A DNA stretch of 64,000 nt from Ehretia macrophylla (Eukaryota; Streptophyta; Magnoliopsida; Boraginales; Ehretiaceae): NCBI GenBank assembly GCA_037974665.1, contig CM075768.1, positions 3,560,501-3,624,500 of the forward strand, written 5' to 3'. The notes below the pieces were generated by a model. The model saw only the letters and a program-made list of their open reading frames with translations. It did no database searches and had not been told where the DNA came from. This document shows, piece by piece, positions 1 through 11,440 of the stretch. Every line of letters starts with the position of its first letter. The first letter of the stretch is position 1. The position numbers and the translations under genes were made by a program.

Positions 1-875
1 GCCCAGATCAAATAATCTAAGGACTATGAATAACTTTAAGTATTTATCATGATAAAGAGATATACCAACATATATTAAACCCCTTTTAGAATACATCTTT
101 CCTAATGATAAACACTAAGGACACATTCATATGACAAAGAAGGAGAATATGAATGTCATTAATAAGCCAATATGTAAACAAACATATAGACAACTATGCC
201 ATAATATACAAGTTAATGTCAAAATGGCCAACACAGATGATCCAACTACATAGCATCAGGGTATATCTCTAACACAAGGTAGATCACCCTACCAAATAGG
301 ATATTCTCTCATTATAACCTTACCATAGTGAAGTGTTCAGCTTCACTTTTCAGTTATGAACCTATAGTTTTTATCCAAGAGTTATACCATAGGCCTTCTG
401 TGCGGATCACCACACACCTATGCTATTCACTTGTATCATGGAGCCTTATTGCATACATATATCAAATAATATGAGAGAAGTAAACATGCTCAATGAATGC
501 ACATATTTATTAACTAAATAATATCCCTTATACTGAGATGTCTTAGTGCTAGTGGTCTTTAGGGCATACAATTCCCAACATATACCTATTTATAAGGAGA
601 GAAATAATGGGAAAAAGAAACGATGAGAACCTGAAACTTCTTGTTGATTGAGGTATGGTAATCAAGGTACATTAAGTAGGGGCGCGTGATGAAAAGACAT
701 GCTTGTTTGTTTCCGTATACGCGTGTACACGGATTACATTTGGACACCTCCAGCTAGGTCCACTTGCTACCACTTGGCCCTATAAGGAGGGCAGCTAACA
801 TGTGCAAACATTAACTAGAAACATGGTCTGGTAATTAAGCAACACTTGTCACACTTGTCCACCACAATACAACCC
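1..875. other. Intergenic AT-rich DNA, no gene seen
   Basis: No open frame of useful length and no recognised repeat end, promoter or RNA gene was found on either strand. The sequence is AT-rich with a slightly richer patch near 680-800. Confidence 0.5.
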
Positions 876-1290
876 CAAGATATAAACTTTTAGAGGGTCA
901 GTCAATCTCGACCCAACCTAGGGCCGCCAACTGTGCAACAGCAAGCCTAGTGTTGCATGGTATAATTGCGCCGGAATGTCAAATCCTCCATTAATGGGCA
1001 GCTACAGCAGATGGCACAAATCTATGCTAATGCCATAATACCTCACCTAATGCCAAAAAATGGTGCAATCTTCCTTCTATAAATACTCCAAATTCTTTCA
1101 TGATAAAGGTAGACAATATTCACGCAAAAAAACCTCTCATTCTCCTTTGACAATTTTATATATTCAATTTAATTGACTTGAGCATTGGATCTTATCCCCG
1201 AGATTTAGTCCACGTGTTTCATTTATGCAGGTCTTGTACGAGCTAAGTATCGAAGGAGCATTTTCTAACGATAACACTCATAAATTTTAA
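876..1290 (+). repeat. Decayed LTR piece, Tat/Ogre-like
   Basis: A TATAAATA box at 1078-1085 is followed 96 bases later by TGACTTGAGCATTGG (1174-1188). Plant Tat/Ogre-type LTRs carry the related motif TGACTTGAGCGTCGG downstream of their transcription start (established knowledge). No LTR ends, target duplication or coding remnant are visible, so the limits are approximate. Confidence 0.35.
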
Positions 1291-1859
1291 AAATACGAGG
1301 TTATTAATTAGTATAGTGGGGTTAATCAACGCATTAAATTTACCAACCACTTGGAGTAATATACTCGCCCTACTTTTGAAAACTGGTGGCAAATACTACT
1401 TATCCAAAAATGGCTAATTACTATGCACTTAAATAATAGGGAAAGGGAACTTAAGCTCTCCACATTCCGGAATCATTGGAAGAGTATTTACCAATTATCT
1501 ATTAGAGGCACCATGATGGTTGTCTTCAATTAAATAGGCACTCTTAACTTTCAAATAGGAAAATTATGAGATTAGTAATGTTAAATATACTACACTCAAC
1601 AAGATCAAAAATAAATAGGTTCCTCAAAGGAATTAAAAATTTACTCATATATCACTATAAAACAAAGAATATTTGGTCTTAATTTAGTACTACTTCTGTA
1701 TCTTGTGAATGTTTTGTTTTTTTATTAATTAAGATTTTTCCCTTTTTCTCACTATATTATTAAAAGTTTATACCCTACCTGAAATGGAAAATTTGAAATG
1801 ATCTTGATATGGGTGAAATTAGACTCTATGTGAATAGACGAAATTAACCCTAAAATTTG
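1291..1859. other. Intergenic AT-rich DNA, nothing recognised
   Basis: No coding frame, structured repeat or element boundary seen. Confidence 0.45.
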
Positions 1860-2400
1860 AGTAAGGTGAAGTCTGAGCCTTCGGCCTGAGGTGGATTGAC
1901 TTGGCCTCGTATATTACAGGGCACCTAACCCTACCTAAATAAGGTACATCCTAACCCGAGTTGTATTTGTCCTGACCTGAGGATGTCTTTAGAGGCTGGG
2001 ACTATCGTAAAATACCAACTCAGCGACATCCTAAAATGCTTGGATGGCAACGAGCCATGTGGCATCCCCTAGGCCACATGAGTCTGTATAAATATGTGGA
2101 CAATTCACAAGGAAATGTAAGACATTTTTAGGGTAGATGACCCTAAAATGCTCTATCTCTCTCTCTCAACTCTCTTTCTTGAGCTTTTATTCTTCAGCTT
2201 ATATGTTATTCTTGGGATCCATAACTGACTTGAGCGTCGGAGTGGGCCCATGGGGGTTACACGGAGACCTTTGTTTTGCATGGTAAGCATTTTCAGATAT
2301 GAGCTTGGGCTGAAGATATTTTCAATCCTTATCAGTTCTATTTCCATTAATTCTTCCAAATAATATAATATATATGTATATACCCCGAGCAGGTATGAAA
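1860..2400 (+). repeat. Decayed LTR piece, Tat/Ogre-like
   Basis: TATAAATA at 2087-2094 is followed by a pyrimidine-rich tract (about 2150-2170) and then TGACTTGAGCGTCGG at 2226-2240, the motif typical of the R/U5 region of plant Tat/Ogre-type LTRs. The order resembles the piece at 876-1290, so the two are probably diverged relatives. Neither LTR ends nor a primer site can be recognised. Confidence 0.4.
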
Positions 2401-3083
2401 ATGCTCACCAAGAACAGATTTGCATAGGAATTGTAGTTGAAAATATGATTAAAAGAAGTTCAATTTCTTTGTAACATGCAAGACTGGTAAAGATCGCTCC
2501 AAATTTGCAGTAGTTGAAATATTAGTTATTAGCCATGTTGCAATATATACTTGTTTCATATAGAAAAAATCATAAACTCTAATATCACCTTAGTATCAAT
2601 GAATTCTATGATAAAATCTCATTGATGAGGGATAAATTACCAACGAGAGGTAAAAACCCGACCTGAGGTAAAAATATTGACCCAAGGTGAAGGTATGGAA
2701 CAATTGTAAGTATGCCCGACCCAACCTGGTCAAGTACCCAAGGTCGTGGTAAATCTCAGCCTAATGCGAAGTTACTATTTTACCCCAGTTAGGACATGCT
2801 TTATCTAAGCCCGACCCGAGTTTTCTTAAAGCTCTAGGTCGAGGTCACCATTATTCACTCCGACTTAAGAATTTGAGGTCGGGATCCTCAAATGTCCAAT
2901 AGACCTCGAAAAAACGGTTACAACAAAACTTGACACAATTCCTCAAAATCGAGAGAAATACTCTTTAAAGTAGTATGAATATCTCACTTGGCTGGAGAAA
3001 AAGGAAACTCATTTCCCCTCTAAACTTTTTTTCTTTACAAATAATTATAAAGTAAGATCAAATTGCTAACTTGAGAATTGAAG
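2401..3083. other. Intergenic repeats, unclassified
   Basis: About 2533-2640 resembles the two tandem units at 31678-31885 (shared words GCAATATA and AATCATAAA). About 2640-2910 is rich in words such as CCCGACC and GACCTGAGGT, also present around 1860-2000. No coding potential seen. Confidence 0.35.
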
Positions 3084-3975
3084 TGTGCCACCCCAGACCG
3101 AGTATATAGTTAATTTATTAAATTTCATATATTTATTTTATAAATTTGCGTAATACGTGGTAAACGTGCATTAATAATTATTTACATTTATTTCATTTTT
3201 ATTTAATTAATTTGCATAAAATAATTAATTTATTATTTGAATTCATTTTTCTTGCATTTAAATTGATTCGTTTTCAGTATTCGAGTGTGAAGCCCCAAAC
3301 CCGGGAATAATTATTTTTATTATTTTTACTATTTGTATTTATTTAAATTACATTTAATTGATTTACATGAAATAATTAATTTATTATTTTCATTATTTGT
3401 AATTTTCATATTTGTATTTATTTAATTTATATTTAAATGACTTACCCGGGACAATTACCTTAATATTTTATTTATTTAAATTTATTTTACATGCCTTTAA
3501 ATTAATTTGTTTTACTGTTTGACTGAGAAGCCCGGGCCCGAAACTGATCGAGCAATTTGATTATTTTTAATAATTACATTTATTTAATTTACATCTGAAT
3601 GATTTACATAAACTAGTTATCTCATTATTTTATTTATTTGTAATTATTTTATTTACATTTAAATGACTTATTTTTACTATTCGAATCATTAATTGCATTT
3701 CATTAGCTTCGTAGTGCATAGAATTCACCAATTAGCGAACTAGGAGTTTAACACTTGGCTTAGAACCTTCTACCACATTTTTGATCTTTTGTCTTAGCAT
3801 TTTTTTTTTTTGCCACATAAATTAATACTATACACACACACACAAAACAAATAAAAAATACACAATCACACAAACACACACACACAAAACCGATTATATA
3901 CACATACACACAAACACAAACAAAACAAATAAAATATTATACACACACGCACAACCAATCGGACCAAAGAAAATG
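3084..3975 (+). repeat. Old LTR (copy F), left part, split by element 1
   Basis: This is the 5' part of an LTR in plus orientation. It begins near TGTGCCACCCC (3084) or TGTGAAGCCCC (3286), which resemble the TGTGAAACCCC start of the Tekay-type LTRs here. It holds about three diverged AT-rich units of roughly 200-240 bases built from words such as TTTACATTTAAATGA, then CA-rich simple sequence. It resumes after element 1 at 11441. The exact start is uncertain because no clean target duplication with 14011 was found. Confidence 0.55.
3830..3955. repeat. CA-rich simple repeat
   Basis: Interrupted runs of (AC)n and ACAAA inside LTR copy F. A similar CA-rich stretch occurs at 63690-63730 in the LTR of element 5, which supports a shared family. 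Confidence 0.8.
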
Positions 3976-6310
3976 TGTCACGCCCCAACTCGACCCCTCT
4001 TACAATCAGTCAGGACGCAACGGACTTTCGGCAGCATAACGACAGTAACATGAACATCAGGGCTCTAAACCAACCCTTAATAACAACATACATCAAACTC
4101 CACAAATCACCAACCAACTCCACAATCAAATTAACAACATACAACGCAACCATTTCATACATTAAACATTCTTTCATCAACTCATTCATAGTTATGCGCC
4201 TCCGTTCCAACATAATACATAGGCTATACATTCATTTCAAAATAGATTATACAAAACATTATTTTACAACAACTAAGATAATCTCATGGCAATGACTCCT
4301 GCATCTAAGACTCATCCACATACGACACATTTTCCACATTCTCCTCTTCAGGAGGCACGTACCCGTAATCCTGCGAAAGTACACCTGTATGCATGCAATA
4401 ATAGAGAGTGAGCTTATATACATAAGCCCAGTGAGGATCCGATAGATCTCGACAGTATTCACTACGCTCCTTGGATTTAGTCCTTTGAGCAAGTAAACAC
4501 ACAACAACAATAATAACATAAATAAAGCTATCATCACATAACTATATAACCAATCAATAAGGATACTCTATTTGGTGTAGCTCCAAACGCCATCACGATC
4601 TCAACCGTTCTTCTTATAACTCCCCATTACTCACGCACCCGAGGTACCTCACTAGCCCCTTCCCTCCATGACATCTCCGTCATGCGAGCTGGGGGTAGCC
4701 TATGGCAGTCATGCCAGTTTCAACCCGACAGCCCGACGCTGCACGAGAGGTGGCACACACATACCAAGGCTCCATTTTCATCAATCATCATGCAAGCATA
4801 AATCGATCAATCAATTGGGAGATCAGCAGCAAGAGTGCCCGATTCCCGCATTCAATAATAATCAATCAATAACATCAATATAACATCAATATTAAATTAA
4901 ACATCAAACAACGTAGTTAGATGACAAAGTAGGCCATCTAACCGGACATGCATAATATTCATAATTAAACTCTAAATTACTCAACAACAACTCACCATTC
5001 ATCACTCGAACACTACCCAACCATCTAAGGCATCGTTCAAGAAATTAAAGAATGACAACCTAAACTTCTAAAATTCATAACTTACAATCTACTAATCCAA
5101 ACATTGCCAAATCAGTTCCTATCACTCACCCATTCAACCTACTACATTAGCCCTCTCGGAAATCCACCATAACACCTCCAGAACATGCCCGATAACCCTA
5201 AAACCCTATGACGTCATGGCTGGATTTTCCGGATTTCCACACAAACAATGTAATCGAAAATTCGGCATTACAACAGCGCTAACACGTAATTATCAAGTAT
5301 TTAGAAATCGACGGCAATCGATTTCGAGCAACGCAACTCAATTAAATCAACTTTGAACATTTTAATCAAAATTAAATACCCGGAAAATAAAAATTATGCT
5401 ATATCCGACAGAAACTCGTAGTATTAGTATATAATGATCCCTAGCATGCAAGGAGCAATAATCTAACATCAGATTTCAATTCTAACGGTTCAATCTTCAT
5501 TTATACGCAAAAACACAAAAATGACATTTTGAGATCTAGAATTTTTCTCTCACCTTTGATGTGTTTTGATGCAAGAAATGTGTAGAATGGATGCCAAACA
5601 ATCAATTTCAAGCTTTGAATCACTCAATTCGGCTTTGAAACGCAAAATCTGTGAGAAAAATGCTTTGAAAATGCCTTATCTTTCTCCTCCAAGGAGCCAC
5701 GGTTTTGTGTGTGTTTTTGGGGGGGGTGTGCTTTGTTTTTAATGTGTGTTGATCATATATTAAGCTAAGGTCAAATAAATAAAAGAAAGTCAAAGTGGAA
5801 ACTAATTATTTTTAGTGTTTTCTTGACTTTAAATGCATTTTCTTGATCACCAAAGTTCAAAACATTTATTCAACACCCAAGCTAGCTCAAGTAAATTATT
5901 TTTAGGTGACAAGAAGTTTTACATTCAAAGAATTCCACCCGAGTCGGCTTAAAACTCGATTTTCGCAAAAGTCGGTGTAAAAACCCTAATAAATTCTTAA
6001 GCCGATTTTAAAACCGTTTTCATCAAACACAGGTCTATTAAAGTCCGTGGACTAGGTCTAGAAGGGTTAAAAAGACCAGTTTCAAAATTATAGCGGACGT
6101 GTTTCGAAAACACTATTCACTGAAAATCGACGATAAAATTTCTGACTCCGTTTTTGATGAAAATTTCATGAATGCACATTTAGCACGTATTAGGAGTATT
6201 GAAATCAAAATTATAACTTTCTAGGTCCTATAGCACATAAACAGGTCATATGCACGCAAAACGAGACAAAGCACGTAAATCAAGTTAAAGCAGAAAAATG
6301 GGGTTTCACA
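3976..6310 (-). repeat. Element 1, 3' LTR
   Basis: Runs from TGTCACGCCCC to GGGGTTTCACA as written on plus; on minus it begins TGTGAAACCCC and ends in CA. The short open frames inside recur in sister LTRs because the LTRs are copies, not because they are genes. Confidence 0.92.
4413..4420 (-). promoter_or_regulatory. TATA box of element 1, 3' LTR
   Basis: TATATAAG on minus, followed by GCTCACTCTC, at the same relative place in all related LTRs. It probably sets the U3/R boundary just downstream. Confidence 0.6.
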
Positions 6311-6325
6311 TTCTCCCCTCCTTAA
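6311..6325 (-). other. Polypurine tract of element 1
   Basis: On minus, TTAAGGAGGGGAGAA directly abuts the 3' LTR start. The same 15 bases occur in element 3 at 52422-52436. Confidence 0.88.
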
Positions 6326-6328
6326 AAC

Positions 6329-6346
6329 AATTGCGTCCGCGCAATT
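6329..6346 (-). other. Hairpin next to the polypurine tract, element 1
   Basis: A 7-base perfect inverted repeat with a 4-base loop; on minus AATTGCG, loop CGGA, CGCAATT. The equivalent hairpin occurs in elements 2 and 3. Confidence 0.75.
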
Positions 6347-8564
6347 CTCGAACTGACAGACAATTAAATCCTCAATCGTTACACTTAATAATACTTCTCT
6401 TAGTTCTTATTTATCTCTTAGGATGACACCTAACCAAAGACCTCAAAAGAACCAACTCTGTTGACTGCAAGTTGATGATCATAATTCCAAGACAATCTCC
6501 AATTCATAATTCTCTCCTACCTAATATCTTATTGCATATGAAAGAAATCACAACTCCAAAGTCTTAGCATGACACCAGTAATTATCAATCATCTCCTACT
6601 ATACAAAAGAGCTCTATGAACACCCTGAGGGTTTAAAAACTCAATCACGATAACATGAATGATTACTGATCAAGGAAATATCTCAAAAGTGACATTGGTC
6701 AGAATATGGCTCTTATGAAATTTACAAGGAAATAAGAATATGGAAAGTCATATTCGAGCCAACAATCAAGTGAACAAGATGTCAAACAGGTTAGAGAATC
6801 AAGAGGCTAATAGTTTAATAAGGAAGCATGATAACTAAGATAAGAAATGTCTCAGCACCTTTTAGTTAAATAAGTACGAACAAAGGATGATGACGAGTCA
6901 AAACAGTGCTAAGTATGTTGAACAAAAATTCCTGAACAAGTAGATATTTCAATTCTCGATGATTGTTCAAGGAACCAACAAGTAAGTTGTACTTGAGGTG
7001 AATTTGAAATTAAGAAATAAGAGGTGGTTAATTCAATAGAAGTCATGAGTGGCAAGAGTATCTCAGCACGCAATACCAAAGAAGTGCGAATAAGAAATGA
7101 TAACAATAAGACAGTGCTGAGTACTTCGAGTGAGCAATTACAAGAAAAGTAATGGCTCAGCATTTAATAATAAAACAATAGGATTAACAAGGATCAACAA
7201 GAATGACAATGATGTACTTAGGTAGGGAGTACATCAAACAAGTTAAATCGAATAAGTAAAATGGTATACCAAAGGTGAAATTACTTTCAATAAATAGTAA
7301 TAGAATGAAATGAAATATTGAAACCAATGGCTGGAGATATAAAATGAAATATAGAAGTCTCAAACCTTAACTCCAATAAGCGACATTGCTATAAGAAGCA
7401 AATATGAATGTTAAGAATAGAAGCAATGTCAAATGAGTATAGGATCCATTAATCCAATAAGCAAACTTTCAAGAGACAATTGATAGGCTAGAAAAGTGTA
7501 ACCCTCTCTCAAATAAGTGAGAATAGAGTAGAAAAGAATAATAAGACCGATAGAATTATGAAGCACAAGAAGGGTGTCCCACCTACACACTTAAACACCA
7601 ACAAGTCAAATCCTACAATCTATCTTTCTCCAAAACAAGACACTAAGGAGATCTAGAGAACCTAAGGAGTCATAACAATCACCAAACAAGATAAATCACT
7701 CCAAAATTTTACATTCCGTACCAGACCAATCACTAAGCGAAATAAATCACCGATTACCCAACAAGATTAACTAATGAAGACTCCGAAATCTTATAACACA
7801 ATACAGATTCATATCAACCCATTATAACACAAGCGAATCCTCAATCAACAATTTAGAAAGTCATACCACCTAGAACTCAAAAGCTCGATGTAGGTAAGTA
7901 AATGTTCAGTCACCAAAATGCATTCTTATTTCCTCAAATAATTCTATCTCCCAACAATTACATCCTCGAATAAAGTAACTTTAGTCAGGAATCACTCCAA
8001 TTGTCTCCAAGGCTTAAAGATCAAAACTCCAAAATATCCATTAATAATATAGCAATCCCAAATAGTAGAAATATTCACATGTTATACCACACTTCATTCC
8101 ATTCACAAATATACATCACTAATTCCTCAAATAAATTCATTCTAAAATAACCTCAAGAAAGTATAATCTGAGTTGAGACTCCAAAAGTGTCTAATCACAA
8201 CCTCACAGAAACCTCAACTTATGATTCATCTCCAAGTAATAACAAGTTAAATATGGTAACAAAAGTAATTATAATCATCAAGATACATTCTTATTTTCCT
8301 CAAACAACTTCATTCTCGCTAAAGGAACATCAACATCAATCCACTAAGCCGAAACTAAAATCCATAAACATAACAATTAAAATCTAACTGATAAACTTCT
8401 AGAATAAAAATAATTCAAAATCATGGCCTATCTCTATTTCCGAAAGCTCTTACAACCACCCTAGACATTAAAAGGTCACTCACGAGTTAAAACATGTATG
8501 CAACTATATCATATGAAAGACAAGTATAACGTAATACACAATTATCATACAATGCAACATTATC

Positions 8565-8990
8565 ACATAACACACAATTCAACATATAAGGAGCCAACAT
8601 CACATAAACAGGTTATATCATAGAAGTAAGTTATAAACAATTAAAGTCACATAAGCAACAAACTTCACATAAGACAAGTTGATCACATAACTCACAATGG
8701 TCACTTAAAGTACATTGAGCACCTAAAGCACGTTGTTTCACATAAGCTAGTTATAAACAATTAAAAGCACATAAACAACTAACTTCACACAAGGCACAAA
8801 ATCACATAAAACACAATTGTCACATAATACACATTAATCACATAATGCACATTAATTATAACACATTGAGTACGTATAACACGTTATCACATAAAACATA
8901 TTGACCACATTAGTTCACTTAACACACAAGGCATACTGGTCACATAGAAAGTTAGACACATAAGTAAATTAATCACATAAACATATTAAC
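8565..8990 (-). repeat. CACATAA array in the element 1 leader
   Basis: At least 14 copies of CACATA(A/G) as read on plus (TTATGTG on minus), irregularly spaced, just downstream of the primer site. Shorter versions lie in the same place in element 2 (5 copies) and element 3 (7 copies). Confidence 0.8.
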
Positions 8991-9081
8991 ATATGTTTCA
9001 CTTTTCTTTCACTTAATACATACTTGCATGCTTAGACCACTACCCACATTCCGAGGATACCCCGGCTGACAGCTAACATGC

Positions 9082-9093
9082 GCTCTGATACCA
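9082..9093 (-). other. Primer binding site of element 1 (initiator Met-tRNA)
   Basis: TGGTATCAGAGC on minus, matching the 3' end of plant initiator Met-tRNA as in most plant Ty3/Gypsy elements. It lies a few bases from the LTR end. Confidence 0.93.
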
Positions 9094-9100
9094 CTTAAAC

Positions 9101-11435
9101 TGTCACGCCCCAACTCGACCCCTCTTACACTCAGTCAGGACGCAACGGACTTTCGGCAGCATAACGACAGTAACATGAACATCAGGGCTCTAAACCAACC
9201 CTTAATAACAACATACATCAAACTCCACAAATCACCAACCAACTCCACAATCAAATTAACAACATACAATGCAACCATTTCATACATTAAACATCCTTTC
9301 ATCAACTCATTCATAGTTATGCGCCTCCGTTCCAACATAATACATAGGCTATACATTCATTTCAAAATAGATTATACAAAACATTATTTTACAACAACTA
9401 AGATAATCTCATGGCAATGACTCCTGCATCTAAGACTCATCCACATACGACACATTTTCCACATTCTCCTCTTCAGGAGGCACGTACCCGTAATCCTGCG
9501 AAAGTACACCTGTATGCATGCATTAATAGAGAGTGAGCTTATATACATAAGCCCAGTGAGGATCCGATAGATCTCGACAGTATTCACTACGCTCCTTGGA
9601 TTTAGTCCTTTGAGCAAGTAAACACACAACAACAATAATAACATAAATAAAGCTATCATCACATAACTATATAACCAATCAATAAGGATACTCTATTTGG
9701 TGTAGCTCCAAACGCCATCACGATCTCAACCGTTCTTCTTATAACTCCCCATTACTCACGCACCCGAGGTACCTCACTATCCCCTTCCCTCCATGACATC
9801 TCCGTCATGCGAGCTGGGGGTAGCCTATGGCAGTCATGCCGGTTTCAACCCGACAGCCCGACGCTGCCCGAGAGGTGGCACACACATACCAAGGCTCCAT
9901 TTTCATCAATCATCATGCAAGCATAAATCGATCAATCAATTGGGAGATCAGCAGCAAGAGTGCCCGATTCCCGCATTCAATAATAATCAATCAATAACAT
10001 CAATATAACATCAATATTAAATTAAACATCAAACAACGTAGTTAGATGACAAAGTAGGCCATCTAACCGGACATGCATAATATTCATAATTAAACTCTAA
10101 ATTACTCAACAACAACTCACCATTCATCACTCGAACACTACCCAACCATCTAAGGCATCGTTCAAGAAATTAAAGAATGACAACCTAAACTTCTAAAATT
10201 CATAACTTACAATCTACTAATCCAAACATTGCCAAATCAGTTCCTATCACTCACCCATTCAACCTACTACATTAGCCCTCTCGGAAATCCACCATAACAC
10301 CTCCAGAACATGCCCGATAACCCTAAAACCCTATGACGTCATGGCTGGATTTTCCGGATTTCCACACAAACAATGTAATCGAAAATTCGGCATTACAACA
10401 GCGCTAACACGTAATTATCAAGTATTTAGAAATCGACGGCAATCGATTTCGAGCAACGCAACTCAATTAAATCAACTTTGAACATTTTAATCAAAATTAA
10501 ATACCCGGAAAATAAAAATTATGCTATATCCGACAGAAACTCGTAGTATTAGTATATAATGATCCCTAGCATGCAAGGAGCAATAATCTAACATCATATT
10601 TCAATTCTAACGGTTCAATCTTCATTTATACGCAAAAACACAAAAATGACATTTTGAGATCTAGAATTTTTCTCTCACCTTTGATGTGTTTTGATGCAAG
10701 AAATGTGTAGAATGGATGCCAAACAATCAATTTCAAGCTTTGAATCACTCAATTCGGCTTTGAAACGCAAAATCTGTGAGAAAAATGCTTTGAAAATGCC
10801 TTATCTTTCTCCTCCAAGGAGCCACGGGTTTGTGTGAGTTTTTGGCGGTGTTTTGCTTTGTTTTTAATGTGTGTTGATCATATATTAAGCTAAGGTCAAA
10901 TAAATAAAAGAAAGTCAAAGTGGAAACTAATTATTTTTAGTGTTTTCTTGACTTTAAATGCATTTTATTGATCACCAAAGTTCAAAACAATTATTCAACA
11001 CCCAAGCTAGCTCAAGTAGGTTATTTTTGGGTGACAAGAAGTTTTACATTCAAAGAATTCCACCCGAGTCGGCTTAAAACTCGATTTTCGCAAAAGTCGG
11101 TGTAAAAACCCTAATAAATTCTTAAGCCGATTTTAAAACCGTTTTCATCAAACACAGGTCTATTAAAGTCCGTGGACTAGGTCTAGAAGGGTTAAAAAGA
11201 CCAGTTTCAAAATTATAGCGGACGTGTTTCGAAAACACTATTCACTGAAAATCGACGATAAAATTTCTGACTCCGTTTTTGATGAAAATTTCATGAATGC
11301 ACATTTAGCACGTATTAGGAGTATTGAAATCAAAATTATAACTTTCTAGGTCCTATAGCACATAAACAGGTCATATGCACGCAAAACGAGACAAAGCACG
11401 TAAATCAAGTTAAAGCAGAAAAATGGGGTTTCACA
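9101..11435 (-). repeat. Element 1, 5' LTR
   Basis: Same length as its partner at 3976-6310 and nearly identical; one visible difference cluster lies near 10825-10860 versus 5700-5735. It carries the same TATATAAG box (9538-9545, minus). Confidence 0.92.
9538..9545 (-). promoter_or_regulatory. TATA box of element 1, 5' LTR
   Basis: TATATAAG on minus; this copy would drive the element transcript. Confidence 0.65.
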
Positions 11436-11440
11436 AAATG

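Larger units (their letters stand above)
6326..9081 (-). other. Element 1 interior, non-coding
   Basis: About 2.75 kb with no frame resembling gag, protease, reverse transcriptase or integrase; the longest frames are under 90 codons and look random. It is A-rich as read on plus. The part nearest the primer site (8565-8990) is a CACATAA array. Confidence 0.8.
3976..11435 (-). mobile_element. Element 1: complete non-coding LTR retrotransposon (LARD-like)
   Basis: Two LTRs of 2335 bases each (3976-6310 and 9101-11435) enclose a 2790-base interior with no gag or pol. The TSD is AAATG on both sides (3971-3975 and 11436-11440). On the minus strand it has a primer site complementary to initiator Met-tRNA next to the right LTR and a polypurine tract next to the left LTR, so it is structurally able to be copied in trans. 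The LTRs differ at only a few sites by eye, so the insertion looks recent. Much of its LTR matches element 2, which has pol and is a plausible type of helper (inference). Confidence 0.93.

Noticed and set aside
4668..4883. A 71-codon frame starting MTSPSCELG recurs in four LTRs (near 4668, 9793, 16232, 23661)
   Set aside because: Recurrence is explained by the LTRs being copies. The frame has no known motif and lies inside LTR sequence.
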